Assembly: GCA_044868325.1 (NCBI GenBank)
Contig: JBIOWI010000285.1
Location: forward strand, 1-5,226
DNA length: 5,226 nucleotides
Reading direction: 5' to 3'
Source of the DNA: AWTP1-13 sp044868325
Lineage (GTDB): Bacteria; Pseudomonadota; Alphaproteobacteria; Rhizobiales; Hyphomicrobiaceae
Positions within the stretch are counted from its first letter, which is position 1. Each line of letters begins with the position of its first letter. The position numbers and the translations under genes are program-made. Shown piece by piece: positions 1-5,226 of the stretch. Under the pieces are notes generated by a model, which was given only the letters and a program-made list of their open reading frames with translations, ran no database searches and was not told the DNA's origin.

Positions 1-491
1 GCCTTGGAGATGCCGTAGGCGCCCAGCACCGCGCTGCCGCGCAAGCCGCCGATGGACGACACGATGACGACGCTGCCGCCGCCCTTCTCGGCCATGGCGG
101 GGATCGCGCGGTTGCAGAGCCACAGGTTGCTCTTGATGTTGGAGCTCATGATCTTGTCGAAGGCCTCGTCGGAGATGCCCCCGAGCGGCCCGAAGTAGGG
201 ATTGACCGCGGCGTTGCACACCAGCGTGTCGATCCGGCCCCAGTTTTTCAGCGTGCCGTCGATCAGGGCATGCACCTCGTCCTTGCGCGAGATGTTGCAG
301 GGGATGACGAGGGCGTCGCCGCCCGCCTTGCGGATCGCCGCCGCCACCTCCTCGCAGGCATCGGCCTTGCGGCTGGAGACCACCACCTTGGCCCCCAGCG
401 ACGCCATGATCTCCGCCGCCGAGCGGCCGATGCCGCGGCTGGAGCCGGTGATGACGGCCACCTGGCCGGTGAGATCGAACGGGTTTTGCAT
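1..491 (-). CDS. Short-chain dehydrogenase/reductase (SDR), 3' end cut by window edge
   Basis: Classical SDR, an NAD(P)-dependent oxidoreductase of the cytoplasm acting on a hydroxyl/keto substrate that the sequence does not identify. Read from ATG at 491, 163 complete codons are visible. The Rossmann cofactor motif TGSSRGIG is at residues 15-22 and the NAA motif at 93-95. The catalytic tetrad reads N118, S146, Y159 and K163 (AYGISK), and the window ends right after the lysine. Family members are about 250 residues long, so some 90 residues are missing. R19 in the glycine motif and R41 just after the second beta strand suggest NADP(H) preference (inference). The start is fixed by a GGAGGA ribosome binding site 8 bases upstream. 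It lies 20 bases downstream of the small membrane protein gene on the same strand, so the two may be co-transcribed. A 3-hydroxyacyl-CoA or 3-oxoacyl-ACP role would fit the fatty acid context but is not shown. Confidence 0.93.
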   Translation of the reverse strand, partial: MQNPFDLTGQVAVITGSSRGIGRSAAEIMASLGAKVVVSSRKADACEEVAAAIRKAGGDALVIPCNISRKDEVHALIDGTLKNWGRIDTLVCNAAVNPYFGPLGGISDEAFDKIMSSNIKSNLWLCNRAIPAMAEKGGGSVVIVSSIGGLRGSAVLGAYGISK

Positions 492-499
492 GGCGCGAC

Positions 500-505
500 T
501 CCTCC
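500..505 (-). promoter_or_regulatory. Shine-Dalgarno site of the SDR gene
   Basis: GGAGGA on the minus strand, 8 bases before the ATG at 491. It lies in the 20-base gap after the stop of the membrane protein gene and supports independent translation start of the SDR. Confidence 0.8.
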
Positions 506-511
506 GATAGA

Positions 512-889
512 TCATTGTGCTCGAGTGGGTATTACTGTGCGAAAGAGCCGGGTGGCGAGTCGCCCCAGGGTCCAGCCCACTACACTGATGATGATGAACA
601 ACAGGGCGAGCAGAAGGCTAACGACCCCCGGTTCTGACAATGAGATGTGAGGTGAGGACCACCGAGATAGCAATAAAGCCAAGTTGAGCGCCGTTGCGCC
701 AATCGCAAGGGACAGAGCCATCCACAAGGCCTGCCCAGCGGCTCCGATCGCGAAGGAGCCGGCAAGCGCAACGAGCGCAAGGCGTCCGAAAGGGGGATAG
801 CTCTCGCTAATTAGCGCCAGGGCGACAGTCACAAATAATGAAACGACCGGTATAGGTAACACACTCACCAGGTCGTCAACGAACATCAT
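512..889 (-). CDS. Small hydrophobic membrane protein of unknown function, four predicted TM segments
   Basis: I do not recognise this 125-residue protein. Hydrophobic stretches at roughly residues 8-28, 36-54, 56-74 and 88-108 suggest four membrane-spanning helices, with short loops (one containing SRWSSPHISLSEPG) and a basic tail (GRLATRLFR) that should be cytoplasmic, which implies a cytoplasmic N-terminus too. No catalytic or metal-binding motif is visible. The frame remains open upstream to a GTG at 943, but that adds a polar stretch with no ribosome site. I prefer the double ATG at 889/886, preceded by a G-rich, rather weak ribosome site. By hand count the gene is about 57% GC, well below its neighbours (about 70% in a sample of the thiolase gene), and uses AT-ending codons more often, so it may have been acquired separately. 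The stop is 20 bases before the SDR start. It could also be a fast-evolving lineage-specific gene; existence of the gene is likely, function unknown. Confidence 0.62.
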   Translation of the reverse strand: MMFVDDLVSVLPIPVVSLFVTVALALISESYPPFGRLALVALAGSFAIGAAGQALWMALSLAIGATALNLALLLSRWSSPHISLSEPGVVSLLLALLFIIISVVGWTLGRLATRLFRTVIPTRAQ

Positions 890-925
890 CCGGCCCCCCG
901 CAGGCTTGCCCTTTACGTTAACTTG

Positions 926-954
926 TTGCCAGGAGCGAAGCACGCGCTTAACGT
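926..954 (+). promoter_or_regulatory. Candidate promoter for the ligase operon
   Basis: TTGCCA (926-931, five of six matches to the -35 consensus) is followed after 17 bases by TAACGT (949-954, only three of six to the -10 consensus). It would start transcription near 961 and give a leader of about 38 bases before the ligase ATG. The -10 box overlaps the inverted half-site TTAACGT. Weak, pattern-based only. Confidence 0.25.
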
Positions 955-960
955 TTGGGG

Positions 961-990
961 ATCATAGAGACCGGCCCGATACTGAGACAA
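961..990 (-). promoter_or_regulatory. Candidate promoter for the membrane protein / SDR genes
   Basis: On the minus strand TTGTCT (990-985, four of six to the -35 consensus) is followed after 18 bases by TATGAT (966-961, five of six to the -10 consensus). Transcription would start near 955, leaving about 65 bases before the ATG at 889. The -35 box overlaps the region of the ligase ribosome site on the other strand. Confidence 0.35.
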
Positions 991-993
991 GGA
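989..993 (+). promoter_or_regulatory. Ribosome binding site deciding the ligase start
   Basis: AAGGA lies 5 bases before the ATG at 999. The frame is open upstream to a TTG at 906, but that start has no ribosome site and would add 31 residues without similarity to the family, running through the control region. Confidence 0.6.
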
Positions 994-998
994 CGGCG

Positions 999-2684
999 AT
1001 GGGAGAGGAGCGGCCCTGGCCCTGGGAGAGGAGCTACCCGCCCGGCGTGCGCTGGGACGCGCCGTTGGCCATATCCACGCTGCCCCAGATGCTCGACGCC
1101 TGCACGGCCCAGTGGGGGCCGAAGCCGGCGCTCGAATACCGCGACCGTACCACCAGCTATGCCGAGCTGCGGCAGGCCGTGGATGCTGTCGCCGCGGGCC
1201 TGATGGACCTTGGCGTAGGCCCGGGGACGGCTGTCGCGCTCTACCTGCCCAACACCCCCTACCACCCCGTCGCGTTCTTCGCGGTCCTCAGATGCGGAGG
1301 CCGCGTCGTGCATCTGTCCCCGCTCGACGCCGAGCGGGAGCTGGCCTTCAAGCTCAAGGACAGCGGCGCCCGCATCCTGGTCGCGACCAACATCGGCTTC
1401 ATGGCCCTGATGGCGAGGAAGCTCATGGCCGACGGGCTGGTCGACCGCCTGATCGTCGGCGACGACGCGGCCTTCGGCCCCTCTGCGATCCCGACATCGC
1501 CCATCCCCGACGACGCCGGCGTCCTGCGTCTCGATGCCCTGCGCGAGGCCGGCGCCCGCACGCTGCCGCGGCAGTGGCCCGAGGTCGGCGTCGAGGACAT
1601 CGCGCTGCTGCAGTACACTGGCGGCACTACCGGCCGTCCCAAGGGCACCATCCTCACCCACGCCAACCTGAGCGCAGCGTGCGCCATCTACAAGGCCTGG
1701 AGCGACCCGCAGCGGGACAGGCCGCCGGGCGAGGAGAAGGTGCTCTGCGTCCTGCCGCTGTTCCACCTGTATGCGCTCAGCGCCGTGATGCTGCGGTGCC
1801 TGTGCGAGGGTAACGAGCTGCTGCTGCGGCCGCGCTTCGACGTGGCCACTACGCTGCACGATATCGAGGTGAAGCGCGCCACCGTGTTCCCCGGGGTGCC
1901 GACGATGTGGGTCGCGCTCGCCAACTCGCCAGGCATCGAGAAGCGCGACCTCTCCTCCCTGCGGCGCGTCAGCTCAGGCGGAGCGCCGCTGCCAGTGGAG
2001 GTGGGCGAGCGGTTCCGCAGGCTCACCGGCCACCGCCTGATCGGCGGATGGGGCATGACGGAGACCTCGCCGGCGGGCACCACCCTGCCGCTGGAGTGGC
2101 CGCCCGAGAAGGCCGGGTCGGTGGGCGTGCCGCTGCCCGGCATCGTCATGGATGTCGTGGCTCTCGACGATCGGCGCCGCCGCCTGCCCCCGGGCGAGAA
2201 GGGCGAGATCCGCATCAAGGGACCCAACGTCACGCGAGGATATTGGAACGCCCCGCAGGAGACGGAAGCGGCGTTCGTCGACGGCTGGTTGCTCACCGGC
2301 GACATCGGCACCATGGACGAGGACGGCTACTTTTTCCTGGTGGACCGCAAGAAGGACATGATCCTCTCCGGCGGGTTCAACGTCTATCCAAGCAGCATCG
2401 AGGGAGCGATCTACGAGCACCCTTGCGTGGCCGCGGTCATCGTCATCGGCGTGCCCGATGCCTACCGCGGCGAGGCCGCGAAGGCCTTCGTGCAGCTGAA
2501 ACCCGGCGCCGCCGCCTTCACCCTCGACGAGCTGCGCACCTTCCTGTCCGACAAGATCGGCCGGCACGAGCTGCCGGCGCACCTGGAGTTCCGCGATGCG
2601 CTGCCGAAAACCGCCGTTGGCAAGCTGTCCAAGAAGGAGCTGGTCGAGGAGGAGCGGCAGAAAGCAAGGGCTGCCGCCGAATGA
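999..2684 (+). CDS. pimA: AMP-forming acyl-CoA ligase (PimA-like dicarboxylate / fatty acid CoA ligase)
   Basis: Activates a carboxylic acid to its CoA thioester with ATP, via an acyl-adenylate, in the cytoplasm; the entry step of beta-oxidation. The 561-residue length is normal for the ANL (AMP-binding) superfamily. Visible motifs in order: phosphate-binding loop TGGTTGRPKG at 207-216; adenine-site motif WGMTE at 351-355; ribose-binding D435 in LTGDIG; hinge region DRKKDMILSGGFN at 449-461; and C-terminal catalytic lysine K542 in PKTAVGKL. The opening WERSYPPGVRWDAP and the thiolase and dehydrogenase genes that follow match the pimA-pimB-pimC order known from Rhodopseudomonas palustris, where PimA accepts medium-chain dicarboxylic and fatty acids. 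Substrate range here is inferred from that context; a general long-chain FadD role is the main alternative. The C-terminus is lysine- and glutamate-rich. It is first in the operon, followed by an unusual repeat-filled gap before the thiolase. Confidence 0.93.
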   Translation: MGEERPWPWERSYPPGVRWDAPLAISTLPQMLDACTAQWGPKPALEYRDRTTSYAELRQAVDAVAAGLMDLGVGPGTAVALYLPNTPYHPVAFFAVLRCGGRVVHLSPLDAERELAFKLKDSGARILVATNIGFMALMARKLMADGLVDRLIVGDDAAFGPSAIPTSPIPDDAGVLRLDALREAGARTLPRQWPEVGVEDIALLQYTGGTTGRPKGTILTHANLSAACAIYKAWSDPQRDRPPGEEKVLCVLPLFHLYALSAVMLRCLCEGNELLLRPRFDVATTLHDIEVKRATVFPGVPTMWVALANSPGIEKRDLSSLRRVSSGGAPLPVEVGERFRRLTGHRLIGGWGMTETSPAGTTLPLEWPPEKAGSVGVPLPGIVMDVVALDDRRRRLPPGEKGEIRIKGPNVTRGYWNAPQETEAAFVDGWLLTGDIGTMDEDGYFFLVDRKKDMILSGGFNVYPSSIEGAIYEHPCVAAVIVIGVPDAYRGEAAKAFVQLKPGAAAFTLDELRTFLSDKIGRHELPAHLEFRDALPKTAVGKLSKKELVEEERQKARAAAE

Positions 2685-2696
2685 ACGCTGAGAGAA

Positions 2697-2777
2697 AATC
2701 GGCAGTCGGCAGTCGGGCGTCGGCAGTCGTGGAGCCGTGGCCGACGACTGCCGATTGCCGACCCCCGACTGCCGATT
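2697..2777. repeat. Heptanucleotide repeat cluster forming a long imperfect hairpin
   Basis: The left arm (2697-2729) holds four 7-base units, GGCAGTC, GGCAGTC, GGGCGTC and GGCAGTC, starting at 2701. The right arm (2745-2777) holds the complementary series GACTGCC, GATTGCC, GACCCCC and GACTGCC, starting at 2746, then GATT. The arms are 33 bases each and pair without gaps at 28 of 33 positions; all mismatches are in the middle. The loop is 15 bases (2730-2744). There is no T-run after the right arm, so it is not a standard intrinsic terminator. It fills most of the 128-base gap between ligase stop and thiolase start. Such heptad clusters look like interspersed intergenic repeats; roles in mRNA stability or partial termination are possible but not shown. 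Confidence 0.88.
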
Positions 2778-2799
2778 AACGCATGAGCCCGTATCAGAG

Positions 2800-2805
2800 A
2801 AGGGA
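2800..2805 (+). promoter_or_regulatory. Ribosome binding site deciding the thiolase start
   Basis: AAGGGA ends 7 bases before the ATG at 2813. An in-frame ATG at 2783, just after the hairpin, has no comparable site and would add ten polar residues absent from usual thiolases. Confidence 0.75.
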
Positions 2806-2812
2806 CCGCCCC

Positions 2813-3993
<1,181 letters not shown>

Positions 3994-3994
<1 letters not shown>

Positions 3995-4000
3995 AGGAGG
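3994..4000 (+). promoter_or_regulatory. Strong Shine-Dalgarno site of the dehydrogenase, overlapping the thiolase stop
   Basis: AAGGAGG begins on the last base of the thiolase TGA and lies 10 bases before the ATG at 4011. This near-perfect site and tight spacing indicate operon organisation, possibly with translational coupling. Confidence 0.85.
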
Positions 4001-4010
4001 AGAAGCCCCC

Positions 4011-5226
<1,216 letters not shown>

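Larger units (their letters stand above)
890..998. promoter_or_regulatory. Divergent control region between membrane protein and ligase genes
   Basis: This 109-base stretch separates two divergently read genes and is clearly AT-richer than the coding DNA to its right. It contains inverted half-sites ACGTTAA (915-921) and TTAACGT (948-954), candidate sigma70-like promoters on both strands and the ligase ribosome binding site. It is the natural place for control of the acyl-CoA operon, but no regulator gene is present in the window and no operator is established. Confidence 0.5.

Noticed and set aside
202..650. Two plus-strand open frames opposite the SDR start and the membrane protein end
   Set aside because: They oppose an SDR with a full catalytic motif set and show no domain or convincing ribosome site.
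890..943. GTG start for the membrane protein at 943
   Set aside because: No ribosome site precedes it and the added residues are polar and unlike the rest; the double ATG at 889/886 fits better.
906..998. Upstream extension of the ligase from a TTG start
   Set aside because: No ribosome site, sequence unlike the family, and it would cross the divergent control region; the ATG at 999 has AAGGA upstream.
948..1859. Open frame of 303 codons on the minus strand opposite the ligase
   Set aside because: Antisense to a clear ligase gene, with composition typical of GC-driven shadows and no recognisable domain.
2701..2773. CRISPR-like array
   Set aside because: The repeats are only 7 bases and contiguous without spacers, and no cas gene is present.
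2697..2790. Intrinsic terminator between ligase and thiolase
   Set aside because: The hairpin is not followed by a T-run on either strand, and the stem is far longer and more repetitive than a normal terminator.

Overview
High-GC bacterial DNA, most likely from a proteobacterium (alpha- or betaproteobacterial style, judged only from protein character and from about 70% GC in a hand-counted stretch of the thiolase gene). The main content is the front of an acyl-CoA degradation operon that closely follows the pimA-pimB-pimC order of the Rhodopseudomonas palustris pim operon (medium- to long-chain dicarboxylic and fatty acid degradation). On the plus strand lie an AMP-forming acyl-CoA ligase (999-2684), a thiolase (2813-3994) and an acyl-CoA dehydrogenase (4011 to the window end, probably missing only its last few codons). 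A small-subunit dehydrogenase (pimD-like) and an enoyl-CoA hydratase would be expected just beyond the right edge, but this cannot be seen.

On the minus strand, diverging from the operon, are a small membrane protein of unknown function (512-889) and, 20 bases downstream of it, the first 163 codons of a short-chain dehydrogenase/reductase (1-491, cut by the left edge). The membrane protein gene is clearly lower in GC (about 57%) than its neighbours. The divergent control region between it and the ligase (890-998) is also AT-richer and holds candidate promoters on both strands and a pair of inverted 7-base half-sites.

The oddest structure is in the 128-base gap between ligase and thiolase. 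Four 7-base repeats of GGCAGTC type are mirrored by four of GACTGCC type, giving a 33-base-arm imperfect hairpin with a 15-base loop (2697-2777) and no T-tract. It looks like an interspersed repeat of the heptanucleotide family placed inside an operon; its effect on expression is unknown.

In working terms, the ligase would activate an acid to its CoA thioester, the dehydrogenase would introduce the 2,3-double bond, and the thiolase would cleave the resulting 3-ketoacyl-CoA. The hydratase and hydroxyacyl-CoA dehydrogenase steps are not encoded here, unless the SDR serves the latter, which is speculative. I see no convincing sign of a novel defence, mobile or RNA-guided system.
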